Shown one piece after another: positions 27,507 to 36,298 of a stretch of DNA of 64,000 nt. Each line of letters begins with the position of its first letter. Positions within the stretch are counted from its first letter, which is position 1. The stretch spans positions 1-64,000 of the forward strand of contig QNYZ01000042.1 in the NCBI GenBank assembly GCA_003973265.1, given 5' to 3'. Both the position numbers and the translations under genes were made by a program. The notes beneath the pieces were generated by a model. It worked only from the letters and a program-made list of their open reading frames with translations, did no database searches and was not told the DNA's origin. This stretch comes from Deltaproteobacteria bacterium. Lineage in GTDB: Bacteria > Desulfobacterota > Desulfobacteria > Desulfobacterales > QNYZ01.

Positions 27507-28486
27507 GATCGAGGCGCGTCCACCGATCCGATGAGTTCCTCCAGCACCTGATCGGGTGTGTAGCCTTCTATATGCAGGTCCGTCGACAAGGTGATCCGGT
27601 GCCGCAGCACGGGAATGGCGATTTCTTTGACATGGTCGGGAATCACATATCCGCGGCCGCTGATCAGGGCCATGGCCCGGGCGGCCCGCAAGAGGCTGAT
27701 GGCCCCCCGGGGACCGGCGCCCCGTTCGATTCCGTTCCATTTTCGCGTCGCCCGGACCAGACGAACCACGTAGTCGATCAACTGATCGTCAACCGTCAGG
27801 GAAGCGGTAATGGCCTGCAGGGCCGCCATCTGCGCCGGGGTCAGGATCGGTTTAACGGTTTTAACGTCCAGCGTATCTCCCACCGAATTTTTGGTGACCG
27901 TTTTGATTATCTGCGCCTCGTCAGCCGCCTGGGGGTAGGAAATATGCACTTTGAAAATGAACCGGTCTGTCTGGGCCTGGGGCAGGGGGTAGGTCCCTTC
28001 CTGCTCAATGGGGTTCTGGGTGGCCATCACCAGAAAAGGGCGGTCGAGGACAAAGGACTGGCCGTCAATGGTCACCTGCTGCTCCTGCATGACCTCGAGC
28101 AGCGCGGCCTGGGTCTTGGCCGGTGCCCGGTTGATTTCGTCGGCCAGCAGCAGGTTACAGAATACCGGCCCTTTACGTATCACGAACCGGTTTTCGTTTT
28201 TATCAAACATGGAATGGCCGCTGATATCGGCCGGCATGAGGTCCGGTGTAAACTGAACCCGGCCGAACTGCCCCCCGATGGCCGCGGCCATGGCACGAAC
28301 CAGCAATGTTTTGCCAAGGCCCGGCACGCCTTCAATCAAAACATGGCCGCCGGCCAGAAAGGCGGCGGTGACCTGACGGACGACCGGCCTTTGTCCGATG
28401 ATGACATTTTGAATGGTCTTCTCCAGATTCAGCGCCAGCTCTGCCGCAGCCGCCAGCCTTTTTTCGTTTTTGGTTTTAGATTCCAT
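27503..28486 (-). CDS. MoxR-family AAA+ ATPase
   Basis: AAA+ chaperone-like ATPase of the MoxR group. Walker A is GVPGLGKTLLVRAMA, Walker B LLADEINRAPAKTQAALLE, sensor 1 ATQNPIEQEGTYPLPQAQ; the C-terminal lid follows (GPRGAISLLRAARAMALI). The start at 28486 (MESKTKNEK) has AGGAAG 8 bases upstream; ATGs at 28510 and beyond are weaker. 327 residues. Overlap with the DUF58 gene is the classic MoxR-vWA pairing. Confidence 0.92.
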   Translation of the reverse strand: MESKTKNEKRLAAAAELALNLEKTIQNVIIGQRPVVRQVTAAFLAGGHVLIEGVPGLGKTLLVRAMAAAIGGQFGRVQFTPDLMPADISGHSMFDKNENRFVIRKGPVFCNLLLADEINRAPAKTQAALLEVMQEQQVTIDGQSFVLDRPFLVMATQNPIEQEGTYPLPQAQTDRFIFKVHISYPQAADEAQIIKTVTKNSVGDTLDVKTVKPILTPAQMAALQAITASLTVDDQLIDYVVRLVRATRKWNGIERGAGPRGAISLLRAARAMALISGRGYVIPDHVKEIAIPVLRHRITLSTDLHIEGYTPDQVLEELIGSVDAPRS

Positions 28487-28549
28487 GTCGTTTTCTTCCT
28501 TTTGCTTCATATAACCCCCGGTGGGGTTGGATCCTGTTGATGACACATC

Positions 28550-29875
28550 TCATTTTGTTCGTCTTTTCGGCCCGCCTTCCGCCTGCCGAAGTTTTTGCAG
28601 GCATCGGGTGACGACGATCAGATCCTGTTCGGTGGTTACCGGACCGGAAAAGCCTGTTTCTACTTCTTCTTTTGTCAATCCGGTTAACCGGGCCACGGCC
28701 GCCGGATCGATCAGCCGGTCACCTTTTCCGGGTAATCGGCGGATCCAGTCGTGCAACACCGGCTCCCGGATCCGGCCGATGAGAGAAGCGGCCTTATCAA
28801 TGTGCCAGTTGAATCGGCCCAGGCCGTCGATGTGGGCCAGGATATGGCGCCGGGTTGTCTTTTTCGGCTCGCGTACCGATCCAATCCGGTATTGATGGGC
28901 CCATATAAAAAATATCACCCACCCGCATAAAGAAAAAAGAAACGCCGGCATATGGCGGAACAGGAATGAAAAGATTCCATCCATATTGTTCGAGTAGAGC
29001 AGCCAGGTCCTGGAATGCGTCCCGGCCAGCCAGGCCAGCAGCCACCCGTGACCGGCCGCGTCAATATTGTAGTTGTTGAAAATGCGGCACGACGTCAGCA
29101 CGGTCATTTTTCCGCGTCCAATCTGGTATTGGAGGAGATACGCGCCCTCGTTTTCTTGCGAATCAATGCGAAATACCGGTTCCCGGGGCCCTTTTTCCAG
29201 GTATCTGTCATTGGGAAAATCAACGGTCAGCCGGGTTCCGTCGATGACCACGGAAACCGTTTCATGGCCTGTCTCTTTTTCTGCGCCGGTCGGTTTTCCC
29301 TGCGAACCCTGCCTGATGTCCTGCACGCTTTCATCCTGATTGTCGCGAGCCCGGGCATCCGGGACCGTATCGTCATCAGGTTCTGCTGAACCGGATCCGT
29401 CTGAATCCGCCTTTTTCGAATTCTGAGGGCAGCCGCAATCCGACTTTTCTTTTCGATAACGGAGGCGAACGCCGGCAAACCGCGCAATATCCCCTTCTTC
29501 CGGTTGATCGCTATCGTGGTCGTAGACCCTTTTCGGCTGGATAACCAGGTGACCGCCATCGACCATCCATTTGTAGAGATGATTCATCTCGGTCGGCGAC
29601 AGGGCGCCGCCCTGCCGGTAGACCAGAATAGCATCTCCCACCGGCGGCAGATTGACGAGCAGATCCCGGCCGCGATGACTTTCCGCCGTCATGCCCAGCG
29701 CCTGGAGAAACCGGGTGGCCGCCAGCAGGGGGTTTTTCATGGCCGCCGGCGACTGGCCGGTGTTGATTTCCAGCGGCTTGCGCTCATAGTTGTTGAAAAA
29801 CCACATCGTTGCCAGGACGGCGGCCAGCACGCCGCCCAAAACAGCCAGAACCACGCGTTTATACGGCCGTCGCAT
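28550..29875 (-). CDS. DUF4350 domain-containing membrane protein
   Basis: 441 residues. One N-terminal transmembrane helix (about 8-27), a DUF4350-type periplasmic domain (PLLAATRFLQALGMTAES, GDAILVYRQGGALS, MVDGGHLVIQP), an acidic, low-complexity insert with CGCPQNSKK (about 145-210), then a second helix (FLFSLCGWVIFFIWAHQY) and a cytoplasmic tail. This layout is common in MoxR/DUF58 operons, where the function remains uncharacterised. Its ATG overlaps the stop of the DUF4129 gene by one base. Confidence 0.8.
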   Translation of the reverse strand: MRRPYKRVVLAVLGGVLAAVLATMWFFNNYERKPLEINTGQSPAAMKNPLLAATRFLQALGMTAESHRGRDLLVNLPPVGDAILVYRQGGALSPTEMNHLYKWMVDGGHLVIQPKRVYDHDSDQPEEGDIARFAGVRLRYRKEKSDCGCPQNSKKADSDGSGSAEPDDDTVPDARARDNQDESVQDIRQGSQGKPTGAEKETGHETVSVVIDGTRLTVDFPNDRYLEKGPREPVFRIDSQENEGAYLLQYQIGRGKMTVLTSCRIFNNYNIDAAGHGWLLAWLAGTHSRTWLLYSNNMDGIFSFLFRHMPAFLFSLCGWVIFFIWAHQYRIGSVREPKKTTRRHILAHIDGLGRFNWHIDKAASLIGRIREPVLHDWIRRLPGKGDRLIDPAAVARLTGLTKEEVETGFSGPVTTEQDLIVVTRCLQKLRQAEGGPKRRTK

Positions 29876-30678
29876 CAGTTTGACCTCCGCGGGTCATACA
29901 ATTCGTGCCAGCGGTCGATCAGGTCTGCAATGATCTTTTGCTCAAGATGACGATGGCCATAGGCGATATCCAGCCAGCGCGCGGTCAGGCTGCGGAAAAA
30001 GGATGCTTCGGAAGCCGGCCGATGGGCCGTGACGAGTCGGTCACATTCATTTTCCGTCGCACAATCAGGGACCGGCAACCGGTTTACATGAAGCAGCCGG
30101 GACAAGGTGCCGCGATACAAGAGCGCCAGCGCCTGCCGGGGCTTTCCCTTTTTGAGCAGCTGCCGGCATTCTCCGGCAATATCAGCGGGCAGGCTTTCCG
30201 GCGTGACGGCCATGCCGAAAAGGATCGGTGCCGGTTTTCTGTCACGGCCGGGCTGTTTCCCGGAACCTGCAAACAGCCGACGGATGTTCGTGTACCTGTA
30301 GATAAACCAGGCCCCGCCGCCCCCTAAAAGCCCCCACATCAAAATCTCAAAAACAGTGGCCATGGGACCCGTCCATTTTTTAAAGGCATCGCGGATTCTG
30401 TTCAGCAACGCTTTCAGCCCCTTGAGATATCGGGCCAGCCATGAATCCGATTTTTTCTTCTCAATCCGTTCCCAGTGATAAACGGTTTTTTTCCGACCAA
30501 AATCATCCTGGTCCAGTACCTGTTTGAGGATTCGGCTGCATTTTTCCGGCGACGGCGGCTGTGCGGGCCTGGCGGGCGAAACGGCCGGGGAAAACATGGC
30601 CGTTATAAAAACAAAGACGGCGCTCCAGTAAAGAATCCTCTTTATTACATACCGGTAAAATTGAATTTCAACTGTCAT
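29875..30678 (-). CDS. DUF4129 domain-containing membrane protein
   Basis: 267 residues: signal-like helix (about 14-34), a charged periplasmic stretch, a transmembrane helix (VFEILMWGLLGGGGAWFIYRY) and a cytoplasmic DUF4129 domain at the C-terminus (LLYRGTLSRLLHV, ECDRLV, FRSLTARWLDIAYG). DUF4129 occurs in bacterial transglutaminase-like membrane proteins and in MoxR operons; no transglutaminase domain is present here. It overlaps the next gene upstream by 11 bases. Confidence 0.8.
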   Translation of the reverse strand: MTVEIQFYRYVIKRILYWSAVFVFITAMFSPAVSPARPAQPPSPEKCSRILKQVLDQDDFGRKKTVYHWERIEKKKSDSWLARYLKGLKALLNRIRDAFKKWTGPMATVFEILMWGLLGGGGAWFIYRYTNIRRLFAGSGKQPGRDRKPAPILFGMAVTPESLPADIAGECRQLLKKGKPRQALALLYRGTLSRLLHVNRLPVPDCATENECDRLVTAHRPASEASFFRSLTARWLDIAYGHRHLEQKIIADLIDRWHELYDPRRSN

Positions 30679-31417
30679 CGTTACCCCGGCGTTTCAACGC
30701 TTTTTCGGCCATTTTTTTAAAACCGATTTCAATGTCCCAGGCTTCCAGCTCTACCCGGCGGGAAAGATAGAGCATAAATCCGCCGGCAACATAAAAAGGC
30801 GTAACGATAGACACGGCCGCCAGGTAGCAGGCCACGTAGAAGACTGGAAAGGCAAAAGGTGCCTGGTAGTCGACGGCCAGTCGCACGCTCTCCGGTATAA
30901 ACAGGAAAGCCAGTAGTATCAAGGAGAAGCAGATAATTATTTCAACCGCAAAACAAAAACCGGTCAGCCAGAGTGCGCCGGACTGGTTTTTGCCCAAAAC
31001 CTGATTTCGTTTTTTCTGAGATGCCTTATCGCCCCCTTCGAGGAGATGCACCGGCAAAAAGAATGAGCGCTCAGGGAAAAAGCGGTACCAGCCGAGACTG
31101 TGCAGCAGGTTCGGCAGCACGAGCTGTCGCCATTTTACGGCGACAGTGGAACAGGGCAGACATTCACCGAATACAGCCCGGCTCAGCCAGTATAGCAGCA
31201 GGGGTTCGTGGAGTGATTTCAACCACCAGATGATCAACAGGCCGAGGCGCGGATACTTCAGTGAAATCAGCAGGCCGGGACCGCCGGTTGCAAGACCCGT
31301 AACCAGCCACAGACGCCACAGCCTTCCAAACCATTTCACTGCCAGCAGAAACCCCAGGTCCATGGCCTCCCAGGCTGTCCGGGGTCGAATGACGATGGTG
31401 GTCTGATCAAGATTCAT
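30668..31417 (-). CDS. Polytopic membrane protein of the MoxR/DUF58 operon
   Basis: 249 residues when started at the ATG at 31417 (MNLDQTTIVIRPRTAWEAMD), which follows GGAAAA; a longer start at 31447 is possible. I see about five to six hydrophobic segments, including LWLVTGLATGGPGLLISL, FAVEIIICFSLILLAFLFI and FYVACYLAAVSIVTPFYV. A conserved opening (RPRTAWEAMDLGFLL) recurs in proteins of such operons. No specific family is assigned with confidence. Overlaps the SpoIIM-like gene by 11 bases. Confidence 0.75.
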   Translation of the reverse strand: MNLDQTTIVIRPRTAWEAMDLGFLLAVKWFGRLWRLWLVTGLATGGPGLLISLKYPRLGLLIIWWLKSLHEPLLLYWLSRAVFGECLPCSTVAVKWRQLVLPNLLHSLGWYRFFPERSFFLPVHLLEGGDKASQKKRNQVLGKNQSGALWLTGFCFAVEIIICFSLILLAFLFIPESVRLAVDYQAPFAFPVFYVACYLAAVSIVTPFYVAGGFMLYLSRRVELEAWDIEIGFKKMAEKALKRRGNDDS

Positions 31418-32399
31418 GTTTTTTTCCGGCCCGGATAAAATAGGCAATAACCAGGGTCCAGTTCACCGCCGCCACGCTAAGACGCACCTGGGGTGAAAAT
31501 GAAGACGGCGACCAGAATGCCTCTATGAAAGCGGCAATGAGCAGCATGAATGCCGCACCCATAACGAGTTTCAGCGCCTGGGGCGCAATTTTCCGGAGTG
31601 CCCCGCGCCTTGTCAGGGCGCCCGGCATGACAAGCGCCCGGGCAAGCAGCAGCCCGGCCGCACCGGAGATCACGATGGCGGTCAGCTCAAAAGCGCCATG
31701 CCCCGAAACAAAGGGCCAGAACACCATGGCATAGGGTGCATGGGACAGATGCCCGCTGATTGCCCCCAGAAACAGACCGTTGAACAAGAGTGCGAAAACT
31801 GTTCCCAGACCGAGGAGCATGCCGCCGGCAAAAGCACGAAACCCGATGGAGATATTATTAAAAATGTAAAACCCAAACATACGGACATTGGTTTCCGAGG
31901 TTCGTTCCATATCCCGGCCCGGTTTCCGGTTTCGGGGGTCATACATGTATTCAACCCGGCTCACCTGGGCTTCATCCATGATCCGGTAGATCATGACCGG
32001 ATCATGATAGGTGACATATCCGGTAACCGCGGCCGGTATCATAAAAATCGTCAGGGCCAGATAAAAAACAGCGGCGTGCTGACGAAGCGTCCGGGGAAAA
32101 TCCGAACCGATAAAAGCGATCGTTTTCCTCAGCCAGGCCCGATCGGGACGATAGAGCTGCCGGTGGCCACGAAGCACGAGCTGATGCAGACGCATGACCA
32201 GCGCCGGGCTGTAATGCCGACTCCGGGCCAGGGCGTAGTGGTTACATACGATTTTATAATAACCGGGAAACAGCGCCGGGTCATCGGATGCGGTGCGGGG
32301 AGATTTCTGGTTTCCGGCGGGATTTTCAAAACCGGACAGCTGCCGCTCAAGCCGGTCCCACAAGGGGGCGTACAGGGTTTCGAACGGTTCCTGGCGCAT
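31407..32399 (-). CDS. Stage II sporulation protein M (SpoIIM)-family membrane protein
   Basis: 330 residues. The C-terminal two thirds show the SpoIIM pattern of several helices with FNNISIGFRAFAGGMLLGLG and HGAFELTAIVISGAAGLLLA. In Bacillus SpoIIM works in septal membrane remodelling; relatives in non-sporulating bacteria sit in MoxR/RDD operons with unknown roles. An N-terminal soluble part (1-100) is rich in R/H. GGGAG lies 9 bases before the ATG. Two bases separate it from the RDD gene. Confidence 0.85.
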   Translation of the reverse strand: MRQEPFETLYAPLWDRLERQLSGFENPAGNQKSPRTASDDPALFPGYYKIVCNHYALARSRHYSPALVMRLHQLVLRGHRQLYRPDRAWLRKTIAFIGSDFPRTLRQHAAVFYLALTIFMIPAAVTGYVTYHDPVMIYRIMDEAQVSRVEYMYDPRNRKPGRDMERTSETNVRMFGFYIFNNISIGFRAFAGGMLLGLGTVFALLFNGLFLGAISGHLSHAPYAMVFWPFVSGHGAFELTAIVISGAAGLLLARALVMPGALTRRGALRKIAPQALKLVMGAAFMLLIAAFIEAFWSPSSFSPQVRLSVAAVNWTLVIAYFIRAGKKHES

Positions 32400-32401
32400 G
32401 G

Positions 32402-33100
32402 TTATCGGCTCCCGGAAAACCAGTTGGCAAATGCCAGCAGGGTTCGTTCCGGCTCCTCGTTGTTTTTAACCAGGAATGGAAGTAAAGCCGCCAGCTCGCG
32501 CCGCCGCTGCATGGAAAGCAGATCGCCCCGCTCGGCAAAATCCATGATCAGGCGCTGTTCGGTGAGGGATAATGGCCGGGGAGGCCGTTTGGGCGGACAA
32601 GGGGGAATTTTACGGTAATTATTTTTCCGATCCGCGTATACGACGATCGTGTCGGCGGCGAGATCCCCGAGGCGTTGAAACTTTCCACTTAACATCATCG
32701 CGACCATGCCGGAAAAATAAAAAAGAGGAAAAAAATCAGCGGCCCGAAGCAGGTTGCGCAACAGTGCCGACGGCCAGCCAAGGGGCGAGCCATCGGCCTG
32801 TATCACTTCCAGTCCCAGCGCCATTTTGCCCGGCGTTGCCCGTTTGATCATTTCAAAAAAAACCGGGTAAAACCATTCCACCAGGAAAACAAATATCAGC
32901 CCGGCCGCTGTTCCCACCCCGCCAAAAAACGACGTGGCAGAAATAATAAGGGCCAGGACATACCCGGCGGCCCGAATCATAAAATCAATGGCCCAGGCAA
33001 ACCCGCGGACAACCGGACCGGCCGGCCGCAATTCGAGGAAAATCCCCTCCGGGGTTTCATAGGCAACGATGGTATCAAGATGAGGCGCTGTCCGGCTCAC
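32402..33100 (-). CDS. RDD-family membrane protein
   Basis: 232 residues. RDD domain (about 25-160) with the signature arginine and aspartates in RGFAWAIDFMIRAAGYVLAL and in KRATPGKMALGLEVIQADG, three hydrophobic segments, then a charged cytoplasmic tail. RDD proteins are poorly understood; some are proposed Na+/H+ antiporters. The start is GTG at 33100 overlapping the previous stop (GTGA). Common neighbour of SpoIIM-like genes in MoxR operons. Confidence 0.87.
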   Translation of the reverse strand: MSRTAPHLDTIVAYETPEGIFLELRPAGPVVRGFAWAIDFMIRAAGYVLALIISATSFFGGVGTAAGLIFVFLVEWFYPVFFEMIKRATPGKMALGLEVIQADGSPLGWPSALLRNLLRAADFFPLFYFSGMVAMMLSGKFQRLGDLAADTIVVYADRKNNYRKIPPCPPKRPPRPLSLTEQRLIMDFAERGDLLSMQRRRELAALLPFLVKNNEEPERTLLAFANWFSGSR

Positions 33101-34317
33101 GAATAAAAAAGATCCCGGTAGCCGGTATAGATCGACAGGGTAGTAATTGTCACGGCCGGCAATATGGGGATCATCATCACCAGCGGTAAGATAAACATGG
33201 CCGGGAACATGCTGTCCTGACCCACCATGAGGGGAACGACGAGAGCCATAATGATCCCTAATATCGCTGTAAAAACCATAAAAACGAGTAAAAGCACCAG
33301 CCCGTATACGGTAAAGGGCCAGATATTTTTCCGGCAGGCCTGAAAACTGAGTTTCATCGCCGGCAAGGCATTATATTCGTTTACCACAATCAAAGGAGAT
33401 GAGAACCAGGCCGCCATATAGAGCGGGATCATCAGCGCCAGCGTGGCCAGCACACTGATGAGCATCATGAAAATATTGCCGCCGGAAATAACGTCCGGGG
33501 TTATTTTACCGCTAAAAAACGATACACCAAAAAACAGGGCCATGGGGATAATGCAGGCGATAAACCCCAGCGTGTACAGCAGGCCGAGCAGTAACAGCTG
33601 GTTTCTACCCCTGGAAAATCCGGCGAAAAGATAATCGAAACGAAGCGTGTCTCCCTGGTATTGCGCCCGGGCCCCGAGCATCAGCCCCCCGAAGAATACC
33701 GGAAAGAGGAAATACCCGATAAACGCGCCGACGAGCGGTATCAGGTTGGACAGGGTGAGCAGAAGATACGTCAGGGCAACCATCCCCATCCAGATCCAGG
33801 GGTGTTCTTTAAACAGACCGTAGGCATCGGTCAGCCATTTCCAGCCACGCCCGGCGTTTACCTTCCTGGGCTCGCCAAAATGGGCCGGGTGTTCATCCGG
33901 CCGGTCAAGATCGGCAACCGGTGCGGCATAGGGGTTCGGAGACGATTCGGAGATGGGGGCTGTTTTTGAAGCTGCCGGATCTGCACCGGTTTCGCGTGGC
34001 ACTGACGGCGGTACTGACGGTTCCGGTTCCGCCGGGGCACGTGGCGGCGGTGTGACCGGGGCGCTTTTATCCGGCGTATCTGCCGGCTGCGGTAATAGAT
34101 CCACATTCAGGCCGGCCTGCTCCAGGCGCTGGCAGAGTATCTCTCCGGTTTTTCGGTCAACGCCTTTTTTAACGATAACCCGCTGCCCGCCCGTAACCAG
34201 CTTTTCCGCCTGTGCCGGGGCCAGACCGAAATCGGCCACTAGTTTCTGGGACGTTTCGCCCGGATCGTTTCCAGGCCGCAGGCTTCCTGAAAAGACAACA
34301 CGATAGGTGGTTTCCAT
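33097..34317 (-). CDS. Multipass membrane protein with soluble N-terminal domain (BPSS1780-like)
   Basis: 406 residues. Residues 1-75 form a small soluble domain (YRVVFSGSLRPGNDPGE, then QAEKLVTGGQRVIVKKGVD); a Pro/Ala/Glu-rich linker follows (about 78-140), and the rest has about six hydrophobic helices. The first membrane part (WKWLTDAYGLFKEHPWIWMG) matches the pattern of proteins annotated BPSS1780 family membrane protein. Function unknown. AAGGAT lies 5 bases before the ATG. First gene of the eight-gene minus-strand operon ending at 26202. Confidence 0.75.
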   Translation of the reverse strand: METTYRVVFSGSLRPGNDPGETSQKLVADFGLAPAQAEKLVTGGQRVIVKKGVDRKTGEILCQRLEQAGLNVDLLPQPADTPDKSAPVTPPPRAPAEPEPSVPPSVPRETGADPAASKTAPISESSPNPYAAPVADLDRPDEHPAHFGEPRKVNAGRGWKWLTDAYGLFKEHPWIWMGMVALTYLLLTLSNLIPLVGAFIGYFLFPVFFGGLMLGARAQYQGDTLRFDYLFAGFSRGRNQLLLLGLLYTLGFIACIIPMALFFGVSFFSGKITPDVISGGNIFMMLISVLATLALMIPLYMAAWFSSPLIVVNEYNALPAMKLSFQACRKNIWPFTVYGLVLLLVFMVFTAILGIIMALVVPLMVGQDSMFPAMFILPLVMMIPILPAVTITTLSIYTGYRDLFYS

Positions 34318-34481
34318 TTTTTATCCTTTTTCAGGTTCGGGAACAGTTTATTGGATCAAAATATCAGAAATCGTTTTATTATTAATCTATCAGGATAATG
34401 ACCCTTACGTTTTTGTATTTTCCGGTTTGCGTACCACCTTCGCTGGATGCTTCAAATAAACCGATAAACAGCCCGGCCAGC

Positions 34482-34508
34482 CAGGCAGGCAGGCAGGCAG
34501 GCAGGCAG
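34482..34508. repeat. CAGG tetranucleotide tandem repeat
   Basis: Nearly seven uninterrupted copies of CAGG. It falls in an open frame starting at 34398 that is not convincing as a gene. Tetranucleotide runs can cause slippage, but no gene is clearly controlled by this one. Confidence 0.8.
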
Positions 34509-34668
34509 ACAATTGTTACTAAATTCAGTTATCAAATACCGATTTATTTGTCAATTCGACTGGTTAATGAATTGGAGCTGGCCGGTTTCAATCGATGCAC
34601 CCGAACATCTGAACGCCGGGACACTGGAAAGAGACATCATTGTGCCGCTCAAAGGGGTACAAACCCGT

Positions 34669-34881
34669 TTACGCTGCGGCAGTTGATATATATGGGGATG
34701 CGGGAACAACTCCCCCACGCCAGCCGGCCCGGTCTGCAGGGCTTCCCCTGGAAACGCGTTGAAGAAGCAGGCCGTCCGCCCGATCGTGATTAAACAGTTT
34801 TGAGATCATCTCATTCGCATTCTCAACGACATGCGCATCCTTAAGCAGAGGGCATTGCGGAGAAATCTGCATCCCACTGCC
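34669..34881 (-). pseudogene. Remnant of a PDZ-containing serine protease-like protein
   Basis: The minus-strand frame reads LLLQRVSRGSPADRAGWRGG, which closely follows the ligand-binding segment of PDZ domains in trypsin-like (S1C) proteases, preceded by LGSGMQISPQ and ENANEMISKLFNHDRADG. No catalytic protease domain is present upstream and the frame is cut off after ASPYIST, so only a fragment is left. The family call is from pattern recall and is tentative. Confidence 0.4.
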
Positions 34882-35114
34882 AAGCGTCTGCTGTTGTTTC
34901 ATCTTATTTTGCAGGTATAATTTCCGATTGGCATAAATCGTGACGACTATGGGAGGAAGATTACGATAAAAGACAACGAATGTCACCCTGTCGGCAGGGT
35001 CACGCCTGGCTCGGCATCGCGTAAGAACCCGCCATTGGGATCAGTCGGAACCGCTGAAACGGCACCGACCTCTCCCATGGCATTGGTATGACCATATTTA
35101 TTTACGGTTCTCTG

Positions 35115-36167
35115 TTAATGTGACTTGGCACGGGTCCAGGCCTCATCCATGATCCGATTGTCTTTTCCCAGGTCTTTGGTAAAGACCAGGGTCTTCATGA
35201 TTTCCGGCGTCGGCCAGACACCGGGGTTTTCCAGGTCCGCTTTGTCGAGAAACGGCATGGCCGCCTCGTTCGGGGTGGCATAGTGGTTGTAGTTGGACAG
35301 GGAGGCGCCCACTTTGGGGTCCAGAATCCAGTTAATCCATTTGTGTGCCGCGTCCACATGGGGTGCCTTGGCCGGAATACACATTGAATCCAGCCAGATC
35401 TCGCTGCCTTCTTTGGGAATGATGAACCCGAGCGTATCCGGCTTCTCGGCGATGGCCTGGATCGCATCGCCATTGTAAACGATAGCTGCAGTGGCCACTC
35501 CGGCAACCACATCGTTTTTACCGCCGACACCGCCCTTGAAACCCATGCAGGACTTCCTTTTTTTGGTCTTAACCAGCAAATCAGCCGCAGCCTTGAGCTC
35601 CTTGGGGTTGGTAGAGTTAAAATCATAGCCCAGATACAAGAGGGTAATTCCCATCATTTCGCGTACCGAGTCGATCAGGGCAAACTGGCCCGGATCTTTT
35701 TTGGGATCAAACAGGATCGACCAGGAGGCCACGTCTTCGGGTTTGATTTTTGTTTTGTCATACATCAGGCCCACCGTTCCCCACTGCCATCCCACGGCAT
35801 ACTTGTTTCCCGGATCAAAGGAGGCTTCGGTAAATTTTTTGTTCAGGTTTTTTATATTGGGGATCTTGGAATGATCGAGCGGCTGGATCAGCTTGAGGTT
35901 GATCAGGCTCGGCATGATATAGTCCGACGGTACAATGATGTCGTACTGGCTGACACCGCCGGCCTGAAGTTTGGCCATCATTTCCTCATTCGATTCATAC
36001 AGGTCAAGGCTCACTTTGATCCCGGTCGCTTTTTCAAACTCCTTGGGCATGTTTTCTTCATCCATATACTCCGACCAGATGAAAATTTTCAGCTCTTCCG
36101 CAGCCACCATGGCGGTTGCGCTCAGCAGGATCGATACGACTATCATTGCCATCATTACTTTTCGCAT
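35115..36167 (-). CDS. potD: Spermidine/putrescine ABC transporter periplasmic binding protein
   Basis: Periplasmic polyamine receptor. A Sec signal peptide ends at about MVAA|EELKIF (residue 23). KIFIWSEYMDEENMPKEFEK, YDIIVPSDYIMPSLI and QPLDHSKIPNIKNL are PotD/PotF-type motifs; the first contains aromatic and acidic residues that contact the polyamine in the family. I start at 36167 (MRKVMMAM), with GAGGAG 7 bases upstream, giving 350 residues. It is the last gene of the minus-strand unit tetR-fusion enzyme-polyferredoxin-speB-potABCD. Whether it prefers putrescine, spermidine or agmatine is not determinable by eye. Confidence 0.92.
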   Translation of the reverse strand: MRKVMMAMIVVSILLSATAMVAAEELKIFIWSEYMDEENMPKEFEKATGIKVSLDLYESNEEMMAKLQAGGVSQYDIIVPSDYIMPSLINLKLIQPLDHSKIPNIKNLNKKFTEASFDPGNKYAVGWQWGTVGLMYDKTKIKPEDVASWSILFDPKKDPGQFALIDSVREMMGITLLYLGYDFNSTNPKELKAAADLLVKTKKRKSCMGFKGGVGGKNDVVAGVATAAIVYNGDAIQAIAEKPDTLGFIIPKEGSEIWLDSMCIPAKAPHVDAAHKWINWILDPKVGASLSNYNHYATPNEAAMPFLDKADLENPGVWPTPEIMKTLVFTKDLGKDNRIMDEAWTRAKSH

Positions 36168-36298
36168 GCTCATTCTCCTCTTATAGTTGGTTACTTGTGA
36201 TTCTTCGCCCCATTCAACCGGGGAAGAAGGTGGATCATCGGGTACCTGACGCAATCCGTCCGATCCGGAACAGTATTTCAGTTTCCTGCAGTTTTAAC

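Larger units (their letters stand above)
34318..35114. other. Long intergenic region with gene debris
   Basis: About 800 bases between two minus-strand operons. It holds a tetranucleotide repeat (34482-34508), a PDZ-like protein remnant (34669-34881), and on the minus strand an unrecognised 31-codon open frame (ATG at 35078, stop at 34983) whose sequence (GAVSAVPTDPNGGF) looks coding. A short hairpin, ACCCTG/CAGGGT with loop, covers about 34985-35000. I find no intact gene; the region looks like decayed sequence plus the 3' end of the potD transcript. Confidence 0.45.

Noticed and set aside
34398-34793. 131-codon ORF containing the CAGG repeat, as a phase-variable gene
   Set aside because: No ribosome site or protein-like motif outside the repeat, and it overlaps the antisense PDZ remnant.
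34985-35000. Hairpin after potD as a rho-independent terminator
   Set aside because: The stem is only six base pairs and no T-run follows on the minus strand.
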